64,000 bases of DNA from Beaufortia kweichowensis. Its lineage: Eukaryota; Chordata; Actinopteri; Cypriniformes; Gastromyzontidae. Shown one piece after another: positions 11,010 through 21,263 of this stretch. The translations under genes and the position numbers were made by a program. Within the stretch, counting starts at the first letter, position 1. Each line of letters begins with the position of its first letter. The stretch covers positions 10,394,510 to 10,458,509 of the forward strand of contig CM032816.1 in NCBI GenBank assembly GCA_019155185.1, in the 5' to 3' direction. Below the pieces are notes generated by a model that was given only the letters and a program-made list of their open reading frames with translations, was not told the DNA's origin and made no database searches.

Positions 11010-11519
11010 CACAACCTGTAGAAGTAATTAGTGTTGTAAATTTGATTGTACATCCATTACAAATCTAAAAACATACAATAATAAACATAGATATTTTATA
11101 TAGACTGTTACTTTCAGGAGCAGTGTTCATTTAACACATTCAGTTTACATGTTATAGAGTACAGAAATGGGTTTCTGTCAAAAACTGTGTTGTTGTAATA
11201 TACAAATAGATCCGTTTAGGGGCAAAACTAGGGTAACGTTGGTTCTCGTTTTTCTCTTTAGTAAAGACGATCAGTTAGACGACAAATTTGCTGTGGCCTA
11301 TTTCATACATGCAAATTACAATTAAAAATTTGCTACCGAGCTCAAATTACAACAGCATAGACAACCATACATTTACTAATTACAAAAGAAAGAAAGTGGG
11401 GATGATAACAACAAGTAGAGCTACAGTTTTTTTTCCATCTGGGAATTCAGCTTGTTGAGGATTTGGGCGTGTCACATGGGAATGAACCAATGAGAGGGCA
11501 GATGGTGTGGGTCTTCAAG

Positions 11520-14500
11520 TTAGTTCTCTTTTCCTTTTCCCTTTTTCTTCTCCCCGCCCTTGGTTTTGGGGGTCTTTGGGGTGCAAGGTTTGGACACTGT
11601 GATGGTGGCCTGGCATTGAACGTTGAAAAGTGCTTTTTTCAGCGTTCCAGACCTGCTTCTGGTTCCTGTAGTGGTGTCACATTCAGCCCAACGACCAAAC
11701 TTGTACTTGCAGTCCGCTAAAAAGAAACATGAACATTTGCATTTATGAATTTCTCAGTGTTTTCAGTTTATCCTATACTACAATATAAAAAAATCATGGT
11801 AAAGAAAAATAATATCTTTACGTTCCTTACTGTGCGAAAGATTTTCTTCTCTTTAAAAATTGTTTCTCTTAAAATTTTTCTCTTCAACATTTTTTTTCAT
11901 CTTCAAATATTTTTTCTCTTAAAATTTTTATTTCTCTTTATTTTTTTTCTCTTCACAATTTTTTTTCTCTTATAATATGTTTCTCTTTGAATTATTTTCG
12001 TCAAGTTTTTTTGTCTTCAAATGTTTTTCTCTTCAAAATGTTTTTCTCTATAAAAAATGTTTCTCTTCAAAAAAATATTTCTTCAATTTTTTTTCTCTTC
12101 AAATTTTTTTTCTTCAAAATTATTTCTCTTCAATTTTTTTTCTTTTCAATTTTTTTTCTCTTCAAAATGTTTTTCTCTTCAAATTTTGTTCTTCCAAGTT
12201 TTTTTCTCTTCAAACATTTTTTGTTTAATTTTTTCTCTTTATTTTTTTTTCAAAAATATTTTCTCTTCAGAATTTTTTTGTCTTCAAAATGTTTCTCTTT
12301 TAATTAAACATTTTAATTCTCTTTTAATAATCTTCCAAGTTGTTTTCTCTTCACATTTTTTTTCAAAATGTTTTGTCTTCAAAATGTTTTTCTCTATAAA
12401 AATTGTTTCTCTTCAAAACAAATTTCTCTTCAAAATTATTTTCTCTTTAAATATTTTTTTCTCCAAATTGTTGTTTTTCTCTTCAGTTTTTTTTTTTCAA
12501 TTTTTTTTCTCTTCAAACATTTTTTTGTTTAATTTTTTCCTCTTTATTTTTTTTCTTTAAACATTTTTCTCTTCACAATTTCTTTCTCTTATAATATGTT
12601 TCTCTTTGAATTTTTTTCTTCAAATTTTTTTGTCTTCAAATTGTTTTTCTCTGTAAAAATTGTTTCTCTTCAAATGTTAGTTTTCTTCAAAAATTCTCTT
12701 CAAATCTTTTTGTCTTCAAATTTGTTTTTTGTTTTTCAAAATGTTTTTCTCTATAAAATTTTTTTTTGAATTTTTTTCTTCAAATTTTTTTGTCTTCAAA
12801 TTGTTTTTCTCTGTAAAATTTTTTTCTCTTCAAATACTTATTTTCTTCAAAAAAGTTTCTCTTCAAAAAATTTTTTTTAAATTTTTTTCTCTTCAAATAT
12901 TTTTTTCTTCAAACTTTTTTCTCTTCAAATGTTTTTTGTTTGTTTAATTTTTTTCTCTTTGTTTTTTCTCAAAAAAAAATTCTCTTCACAATTATTTTCT
13001 CTTTAAATATTTTTTTCTCCAAATTTTTGTTTTTCAAAGTTTTTTCTCTTCACATTTTTTTTCAATTTTTTTTCTCTTCAAACATTTTTTTGTTTAATTT
13101 TTTCCTCTTTATTTTTTTTCTTCAAACTTTTTTCTCTTCAAATGTGTTTTGTTTGTTTAATTTTTTTCTCTTCAAATATTTTTTTCTTCAAACTTTTTTC
13201 TCTTCAAATGTTTTTTGTTTGTTTAATTTTTTTCTCTTTGTTTTTTCTCAAAAAAATTTTCTCTTCAAAATTATTTTCTCTTTAAATATTTTTTTCTCCA
13301 AATTGTTGTTTTTCAAAGTTTTTTCTCTTCACATTTTTTTTTCAATTTTTTTTCTCTTCAAACATTTTTTTGTTTAATTTTTTCCTCTTTATTTTTTTTC
13401 TTAAAACATTTTTCTCTTCACAATTTCTTTCTCTTATAATATGTTTCTCTTTGAATTTTTTTCTTCAAATTTTTTTGTCTTCAAATTGTTTTTCTCTGTA
13501 AAAATTGTTTCTCTTCAAATGTTAGTTTTCTTCAAAAATTCTCTTCAAATCTTTTTGTCTTCAAATTTGTTTTTTGTTTTTCAAAATGTTTTTCTCTATA
13601 AAAATTTTTTTTGAATTTTTTTCTTCAAATTTTTTTGTCTTCAAATTGTTTTTCTCTGTAATTTTTTTTTCTCTTCAAATACTTATTTTCTTCAAAAAAG
13701 TTTCTCTTCAAAAAATTTTTCTTTAAATTTTTTTCTCTTCAAATTTTTTTCTCTTCAAATGTGTTTTGTTTGTTTAATTTGTTTCTCTTCAAATATTTTT
13801 TTCTTCAAACTTTTTTCTCTTCAAATGTTTTTTGTTTGTTTAATTTTTTTCTCTTTGTTTTTTCTCAAAAAAATGTTTTTCTCTTCACAATTGTTTTTCT
13901 TTATAAACTTGTAAGTCTATCTAAACACTTATGTGTTGTTTTTTTAATGTGTTGTTTTATGTGTGTGTTGTTTACTCAGCATTACATAGTGAAACTGAAA
14001 GCAAAGTAAATTATTGACAAAAACAAGAAAAAACTTGAAAAAATGTTCTTTTGTCCTTTACTGTAAAGAAACCCATTTTGAAAAAAATAAAAAAATTTAA
14101 AGAGAGAAAAAGATATTAAAAAAAAGATAATAGTATATTTGTAAGACAAAAGAATCTTTAAGACTCCAGGAAGGAATGTATGAACATTGCTTTTCCATAA
14201 ACACTTGACCTATGCACTGTTAACACAATGCCCTACAAAAAGCAATCACAAAAATATCTTACCGCCAAAGTCTCTCTTCCAGTTGCATGGCACTTTACAC
14301 TTTGCCTTCTTTGTTTGTTCATTGCAGGTCGCCTCCCTAATGCCAGCACCGCAGTCACTGCTGTTAGGTACACATTTCCCATACTGCCATTCGCTGCACT
14401 CCGCCTCTGCTTTTGGCTCTTTAGCCTTCTCTGAAAACAGAAAATGGATATTGAAATGGAAATGGATATCACATACAAGAAGTACAAACAGCTGTGTATA

Positions 14501-14608
14501 TATTTAGTGATTTTGAAAAAGATAAGAACCTTTTTTCTTCATACTGGCCTCCACAGTGACCATCATCACCACCAGCAGAACAAACGCTATTGAGAATAAA
14601 CTCCGCAT
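11520..14608 (-). CDS. mdk: Midkine, secreted heparin-binding growth factor
   Basis: Three coding exons on the minus strand: 14530-14608 (signal peptide; ATG at 14606-14608), 14263-14430 and 11520-11716 (TAA at 11520-11522). Total 444 nt, 147 aa, close to human midkine. Residues 1-22 form a hydrophobic signal peptide (FVLLVVMMVTV). The mature protein carries all ten cysteines of the two pleiotrophin/midkine domains: ECSEW, KCV, DCG, TCN, KCK and PCNWKRDFGADCKYKFG in the first part, then ECD, QCQ and KPCTP. It ends in a Lys/Gly-rich tail (GGEKKKGKGKEN). Expected to be secreted and to bind heparan sulphate and receptors such as ALK, LRP1 and PTPzeta. The donor after exon 14530-14608 is weak (GTTCTT). 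The intron between the last two exons holds a large T-rich satellite. Convergent with chrm4. Confidence 0.95.
11820..13915. repeat. T-rich satellite in mdk intron, unit about 14-16 bp (TTTTTCTCTTCAAA)
   Basis: About 2.1 kb of imperfect tandem copies of TTTTTTCTCTTCAAA with variants (TTGTCTTCAAA, TCTCTATAAAA, TCTTTATTTT). There is higher-order structure: the text from about 12541 to 12880 recurs at about 13386 to 13725 with an offset of 845 bp, and a segment with TGTTTGTTTAATTTTTTTCT recurs near 12.93, 13.22 and 13.83 kb. In the mdk transcript sense it is purine-rich, made of TTTGAAGAGAAAAA units. The F/L/S-rich ORFs across it are artefacts of composition. Confidence 0.9.
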
Positions 14609-14664
14609 TCTGTGAAGAAATACAGCTGACGTTAATTCAGTCATATTTATTTGTCCAACAAAAG

Positions 14665-14729
14665 AGGCATGTGTTCCTTATCAATTTGACTCATATTTAA
14701 TGAGTCAAATTGATAAGGAACACATGCCT
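14665..14729. repeat. Perfect 65-bp palindrome in mdk intron 1
   Basis: Two exactly complementary 30-base arms (14665-14694 and 14700-14729) flank a 5-base loop ATTTA. Each arm carries an AP-1-type heptamer: TGACTCA at 14687-14693 and TGAGTCA at 14701-14707. It lies about 55 bases upstream of the acceptor of the mdk signal-peptide exon. The loop is very short for a microRNA precursor. Confidence 0.95.
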
Positions 14730-14946
14730 TTATTTTCTTTAATCTCATAAGCATGAAGAAGGAGCAAAGATCAACATCCATAAATGAGTCAACAAAAGAA
14801 AGCTTGAGGTGACTTGGCTTGAGGTTTTTCTAAATGGTTTTCTAAGTGGTTTGTCTTTCTACTGAAGCTATGAACCGCAATGTGAAAAAAAATTCATGAA
14901 AAAAAAATAAAATTGTTCTTATATTCCTTCCTGGAGCCCAAGTCTA

Positions 14947-15770
14947 TGAGATTTTCTTCTTCAAATTTTTCAGATTTTCTCTTCAATTTTTTTCATCTTC
15001 AAATTTTTTTCCTCTTCAAAACAGATTTTTTTCATCTTAAAAATGTTTTTTTCCCTCTTCATTTTTTCTCTAACAATTAGCATGTAAAAAATAGTTAAAA
15101 ACATTTGAAAGAAAAAAGACTTTATGAAGATGGAAAAAATGTTTGGAAGATAAAAAATGTTAAGATGAAGAAAAAGGGAAGAGGGAAAAAAAATTGTAAG
15201 GAAATTTTTTAAAGATAAAAGAAAAGAAGATGAAAAAAGATTTTAAGAATTTTTTTAAGAAAACGTTTTTTAACAAAAAATAATAATTCTAAGAGGAAAA
15301 AATTGTTAATTTTTTTTTGAAGAAATAGATTTTATGAAGATAGAAAAAAAATTTGGAAGATAAAAAAATTTAAAGATGAAAAAAATATGGAAGAGGAAAA
15401 AATGTGAAAGATAGCAAATCTGAAGATGAAAAAAAATGTAAATAATTTTTTTTTGCAGTAAATATTTGTTGAATGAATAAAATTAGAAAAATTAAGAAAA
15501 AATGTTTTTAAGAATTTGTTTTTTTAATTTGTTAAAAAATATTTTTAAGAAAAAGATTTTATAAAGATGGAAAAAGGTTTAAAAAATGTAAAGATGAAAA
15601 AAAATTTGGAAGAGAAAAAATCTTCAGATAATTTTTTTTATTTAATAAAATTATGAATAAAATTATGAAATTAAGAAAAAATGTTTTGAAGATGGAAAAA
15701 CAATTAAGAATAAAAATGTGAAGATTTTTTTAAGAATAATTTTTTTTTGCAAGAGGATAAAAACACTTTA
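14947..15770. repeat. Second mdk intronic satellite that flips strand
   Basis: From about 14947 to 15065 the + strand is pyrimidine-rich (TCTTCAAATTTTTTTC). From about 15100 to 15770 it becomes purine-rich (GAAGATGAAAAAAATTTGGA, spacing roughly 25-40 bp). The halves are imperfect reverse complements of each other, and the purine half also complements the array at 11820-13915. Confidence 0.8.
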
Positions 15771-15940
15771 AAGGGGGAGTATCAGATCTATGTTGTTTTT
15801 TGGTAAATAACTCCATGTACGCAGTTTCCTCCGCCAGCTAATCGCCTACTGTGTGTGACTCCATAAAAGAGACTTTTTTTCCCTCTTTTCTTACAGAAAA
15901 AAGCACACATCAATTTTTTTCACCCTCTCCCTGCTTCCAT

Positions 15941-16410
15941 TAAAACCTCTCTCTTTCATGGCACAGCCCGCAGCACGGCTCCATTCTACAGTCAGTCATA
16001 AATGTGAAGGGCTTCTCGGGGTCGGACTTTTGTGCGAGGAGAAACAGCGACCGGCGGGGGTCCCCGCCCGCCCTCCCCTCTCCTCCGTGGGGAGAGAGGC
16101 CAAGTACTCAAAGACCTTCAGCTGGGCCTTAGAGGAGCCTGATTCACTGGCTCCGAACAAAGCGGGATCTCGCCCGTTTTGCTTTCCTCTCTGAAAAAGC
16201 TCGAACACAGATCCCATGCTGTGTCTTAAGGAGAGGGGGAGCGGGCCTCCGCTCGGCTCCTTTGAATGTGAGCCTATTTGCATCGCAGGACAAAAACGGC
16301 TCTGTTGATGCGAGGGGGTACGTGGGATGCTGCCTTTGATAAACGCACAACCGGACATTTTGAAAACTTCCTCGCGGAGCACCAAGTTCAAAGAGGATCA
16401 AAGTTCACCA
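15941..16410. promoter_or_regulatory. Candidate regulatory block in mdk intron 1 (TCF/LEF and octamer motifs)
   Basis: A GC-richer, non-repetitive island in otherwise AT-rich repeat DNA. Motifs read directly: CTTTGAA 16260-16266, octamer ATTTGCAT 16276-16283, CTTTGAT 16334-16340, TTCAAAG 16387-16393 and ATCAAAG 16397-16403. That is four TCF/LEF-type sites and a POU site within about 145 bp. The ORFs here show no family resemblance. Enhancer function is inferred only. Confidence 0.4.
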
Positions 16411-17311
16411 AAACCACTAGATCTACAAAGGCAACAGAAATATTTAAAAATGTATTCCACATGTGAACCATCAGCTGTCACAAAATGATTGTGTCCTGCG
16501 CTTTAATCCAGTGTTATTGTCATCTCACCAACATGACCCAACACATTACCAACTGAGACCATTATAGCTTCTATTACAAATCCCATTATAACCATTAGAA
16601 TTTCTGCAATAATACTGTTTTTATCAGCATGGTTTGTTCCCTCCAGCCTTTGCACAGTCTAAATGTAATTGATGTGCTCATTTGGTTGTGATTTGGAGAA
16701 GTGGGTCAGCAGTTGCTGGCAGCTGGTCCTCTTTGGCTCTTCAGAGGGCATCATCTACCAGCATTAGATCCTCATCTCACACACAAACACACGACTCAAT
16801 AACAACACAAAAGCAACAGTGCAATGACAGATCCTCCATTAAAACCCATGATGAAGCTGTAACCCATTAAACCCCAAATGAACGCTATTTTTGCGCATTT
16901 GCAATTTGCGCGATTTTGACTGTATGCCAATTTAACATTACAAAGATATACCATATTATAAATTTGTGAAACGAACTTCTATTCAACATAAATCTGATTT
17001 ATAAAATAGCGCTTTGATCGATGCGCTTATTGACGTTCAAATCCGGTTACTTTGACACAACGGCGCGCGACAATACGCACATCATCCGTTCACATCAAAT
17101 GATACATGAACACATATTATTAAAATTATAAATATTCATAATATCATTACACTTAAACAACACATCTTATACAAACAAATATAAAAATAAATGTAAAAAT
17201 CAATCCAGGTCAATCAATGATATTTACATTACAGTGCGTTATTATTCGATATACGCAACATATTTACCGTGATTTTATAATAGATGTGCATTAAATTAAA
17301 TGAGTACTTAC
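16411..17311. other. mdk intron 1, distal part
   Basis: About 900 bp of AT-rich single-copy-looking sequence between the candidate regulatory block and the probable 5' UTR exon. No coding exon, hairpin or named repeat could be supported. Confidence 0.4.
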
Positions 17312-17400
17312 CTTATTGCTGTGAATATGATCGTGTGCTGTGAATGTGTATCCTGAGCTGGACTCTCTATGAGATCTGCTGCTCTTTGTGTTTCCTTCAA
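17312..17400 (-). other. mdk: Probable mdk 5' UTR exon 1
   Basis: On the minus strand a sequence ending AGCAATAAG is followed by a consensus donor GTAAGTACTC (17302-17311). It lies 2.7 kb upstream of the mdk coding start exon, whose acceptor is one base before its ATG, so a 5' non-coding exon is required. The transcription start is not visible, and 17400 is only an approximate edge. Confidence 0.5.
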
Positions 17401-17431
17401 CTAGTTTGAGCTGGTCACATAGCTGTGCACT

Positions 17432-17433
<2 letters not shown>

Positions 17434-17493
<60 letters not shown>

Positions 17494-17498
17494 ACGTG
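17434..17498. promoter_or_regulatory. (CT)n tract and CACGTG E-box upstream of mdk
   Basis: A (CT)29 run (17434-17491) is followed by CACGTG at 17493-17498. On the mdk strand the order is E-box, (GA)n, then the probable first exon, a plausible core promoter layout. CACGTG includes the ACGTG hypoxia-response core; use by mdk is inference. Confidence 0.45.
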
Positions 17499-18289
17499 AT
17501 CCTCCTGTTTATCCATACACATATCCATCTACACATCTATCTGTCTCTCTGTATCTAGTATCCATCCATCCCTCTATCTGTATTTGTCTATCTATCTTTA
17601 TCTGTCTGTCTGTCTATAACCATCCGTCTGTCTTTCTTTCCATTTAAAATCTGCTTTTATAATTTACACTGTATAGTATTTGATAAATAATTTCTTATTT
17701 TTAACTATATATTTATAATTTTCTAAAGTCCTCTTTGAGAAAGCAGAGCATTGTATTCGAAATGCAAAGGATTCTGATTTGATTTCCTCATTTAAAACAT
17801 ATATACCTTGAAGCAGTCTAAATCGCTTTGGATAAAAGCATCTGCCAAATGCATTAATGTAAATCTAAATGCCTGTTCAGTTGGTTTTGTGGGATGATTT
17901 TCTGCAAAACAGTAAAACAGGCAGAGGTTAAATGTAGGTTAAAGTAATTAAATAATAAATTTGCTTTCCACCTTGTGCTCAGAAAGAACAGTAATCTTAT
18001 CTCAGAAATGATAAATGAGTCACAAATGTCAACACATGCATCATTGCCGGTAACCTATTCAGATATAAAACCTTCACAGGAAAAGGCACAGTTTAACATT
18101 ATACAATGTTTACCACCCGGTGCTTTAAACCCTGAACAGACGCAATTGCTGTGAGAGAAGGAAAGTGTGTAACCGTTGTGTTTGCCAAAGCAGTCTATAT
18201 AAAATAGAGAAAGAAACAACACGTAGCTATTCTCAGTCAATAGACTCCATTGATGCCTATTATAAAAGTATATAAACAATCAAACAAGA
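17499..18289. other. mdk-dgkz intergenic stretch
   Basis: AT-rich DNA with short degenerate ATCT/GTCT repeats near 17.5-17.65 kb and a SINE-like core (TTGGATAAAAGCATCTGCCA) at about 17828. No gene seen. Confidence 0.5.
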
Positions 18290-19975
18290 TGAGTTTGTTT
18301 TAAGCACTTTATTTCGTTTTGTTTCAAGTAAACGGTAACAAACCAGCCCCAAGACCAAATACATAACTAAAATCCTTATCTACTCTTATAAATAAAGCTT
18401 TATCTTGATCTAAGTTTATATCACACACAAGAATTGTTAATCAGAACAGATTGTTCACACATTTTAAAATCTTTGACAGATTATATACATGTATCGTCTA
18501 TCTGGAATTGCATAGCAACTCGTACAAAGCACTGACAAAAAACATTTTATTCTATTGTAAAGACATCTCAACACACATACACACACATAAACACACACAT
18601 ACTATGGCAATGTTTATGACAACCCAATGTTGTCAAATAGCTGCTTTGTAAAAAGACAGCTTTCCTGCCACTGTAATTATTCAAGCATTTTAATATATTT
18701 AACATGTAAAGTAAGTGGTTAAATACAGCAGAATTTTAAACCTTTATATGAAGACAATGACATAAATATAATTCATAAAGACCAGTGCAAAGAGTGAAAC
18801 TCAAGCTTTCTCCTCTTCTGTTTGGGTATTTCATTATACACTTACAAATAAAGGTGCCATGCCGTAGAAGAACCATTTTTGGTTCCCTAATAAAAACTAA
18901 TTTCTTGAAAAAAAAAACTTACTTTTTGTAATCTGTATAACCTTTCTCACACTACAAAGAATCTTTTATGCAACAAGAAGGTTCTGTAGATGTTAAAGGT
19001 TCTTTATGGAACCATACAACTAGACAAAGAACCTTCAAGGAACCTTTACTGTCAAGAGTATAACCCAAACAGCTCTTTCTAAGCACGACTTAAAAACTTT
19101 CTGAGAATCTAACCGATACTATTGTGACCAAGTTGCTGCTTATTTATAAATTCAGTGAACCTAAAATCTGCTATTTTAGAAGTACAGTAGTCATTATTTG
19201 CTATGAAATGTGATTCCATCTACAAAGCCGCATATTTACGGTAGTGAAATACCAACCTGCGAATCTATCAACTAACAGATGATAATTAAGACTCTTATAG
19301 GATAAAATGCACACAAAAGTAATTTAATGCTAAATAACAAATCCAAAGTAGTACAGAATGGAATGTGGTAGAAAATTCAAGCATTTACCGCAAAGAGAGA
19401 AACTGCCCGTAAGCCACAGCTGAGGAAGCATTCTTAAACGCGGGAGATCATAAAAACAACATCTATCTCCTACAAGAACAAACAAATGTGAGTGTGAGCC
19501 AAGCTTAAAGAAGTCTTTGCAGATGTTTCATTAAATTCCAGTGGACTACGGTCATATAACTTAAGTCTACGCATATCTGTAAAACCCTTTGATATGCTAT
19601 TAGTAACAGCGTTTAATTCAAACAGATTATTCCTAATAACTAATAATAACAAAAAGCAGCAGTAGTTTAAAAAACAACCTCTACTCTCAACGTTATATCT
19701 CTCATGAGGTTTATCTGGTTTGCTTTATACTAGTTTAATAAAAGCCACTTTCACACATGATAATTCAGCCCTGAAGTTCACAAAATTCTGCACGTTGTTT
19801 TCTAAGTAGTCAAGCGATGCAGCTTTGTGCAGTTTTGATAAGAGAAGATACGCAGCGCACTCATGCATTCTGAAACATGACACAAACACTTTCACACACA
19901 AAGAGCCGACAAACATGCTGCATCATAACATGGATAACATCAGATGAACCGGAGTCAGGATTGTGTGGCGGTGGG
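18290..19975 (-). other. dgkz: dgkz 3' UTR
   Basis: Downstream of the dgkz stop on the minus strand. A polyadenylation signal (AATAAA, + strand TTTATT 18308-18313) would give a 1.7 kb UTR. It contains a MITE at 18840-19062. No coding exon. Confidence 0.55.
18840..19062. mobile_element. MITE with AAGGTTCC-type termini
   Basis: The termini ACTTACAAATAAAGGTGCC and GGAACCTTTACTGTCAAGAG are imperfect inverted repeats. The interior carries GGTTCTTTATGGAACC and AAGAACCTT modules typical of a widespread fish element. No transposase. Confidence 0.6.
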
Positions 19976-21263
19976 TCACACCGCCGTCTCGTGGTCCTCT
20001 CTTTGGATCATCTGGTAGTGCTGACGGTTCTCCAGGTACTCGGACAGCTCAAAGTCCTGAGCTTTCTCCGCGTACATCTTTGGAGATTCACCCTGAAATT
20101 AATGGAGAAGCATTTTTGGGGCTTTTTTGCCACTTTTATTTATTATTCAGTGATTCATCTGATTCTGTAGCTTTTTATAATACCTGCTATTATTACATTT
20201 TTTTAATTGTTTAAAATTGTTAAAAAATAAATAAAAAATAAATGATTGTTACATTTTTTTTAAAATTACTAAAACTAAATTATTGTTGAAAAAATAGAAT
20301 AATTTTTAAAAATAAAATTTTTAAACATTTAATTTTTTTAATTTTTTAAACAATATTTAAACAATAGAAGAGATTCAAATTAGATTCAAATTTGTGCCAG
20401 AACCAACAAACTACAATTCACTTTGTACAGATCCCTATAAAATAGCACATTGTTAAATGTACAATCTTAAAGTAAAAAAATCATCCAACGAAATTATGAC
20501 TTTTTGAATGACAAAATATCATCTGACTGTCATATCTGAGCTGCTTTTGAGATGCTTTTGATGTTCTCACCTGCAGGTCTGTCTTCATAAGGGATGCACC
20601 AGCATCCACCAGAAAACAGCAGATGGTCCTTTGGCGTAACGCAGCTGCCTTATGAAGCGCCGTCTTCCCTCTGCAAAAAACACACACCTCGGTAACTATT
20701 ATAAATATATTCCGGACAATTTAATGCACTGTTCCACCATTGGGTCAAAATGCCACTACTTACGTTGATTTCTCCGTCACATCCAGGATACAGGAGGGAG
20801 CTGTTCATCAAAGACAGCGAAAGAAAATGAATAATAAAACATGCGGCAAAATCCAAACTCAGAATAAACTGAATATGATCTACCATTCTCAGTGATGTAC
20901 TTCACGATGTCTTTGTTGCCGACGTCGACCGCATAATGAAGGAGGGTACAGCCGAAGCGGTCCTGAACTAGAAGATTCGCACCTTCTTTGTGAATCTGGA
21001 CCAGCTGAAAACATCAGCGGCCGATAAACATGAGATCCGACAGTGTGGAGAACTAACATACAGCACGTTAAACAAAAGTTTCATACCTTCTCGAAGTTGT
21101 CGGACTTCACAGCCTCAAATAGCAAATTTATTATTTCTGAAACGCATTGAGGAGATATGTATTAAACACAGCAAGGGGTCTGAAATGATTAAAGGCTCAA
21201 AATAAATGTATGTATAAATAATAAATGTATGTACCTTGATTATTGTCATTCCAAACATCTATC
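19976..21263 (-). CDS. dgkz: dgkz ankyrin-repeat and PDZ-ligand exons
   Basis: Short exons encode ankyrin repeats (FGCTLLHYAVDVGNKDIVKY, GKTALHKAAALRQRTICCFL, DAGASLMKTD) and the C-terminus AYLENRQ-like SEYLENRQHYQMIQREDHET ending AV. The final ETAV is a class I PDZ ligand. One exon (20764-20800) is only 37 nt and another (21235-21263) 29 nt. Confidence 0.93.

Noticed and set aside
11745..14009. Phe/Leu/Ser-rich ORFs of 72-167 aa
   Set aside because: They are translations of the T-rich tandem repeat in an mdk intron, overlap one another in frame, and have no start or splice context.
14665..14729. MicroRNA precursor
   Set aside because: Perfect pairing with a 5-base loop and no mismatches is unlike vertebrate pre-miRNAs.
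15958..16401. Overlapping ORFs on both strands in mdk intron 1
   Set aside because: Composition reflects a GC-richer block; no domain signature. Kept as a candidate regulatory block instead.
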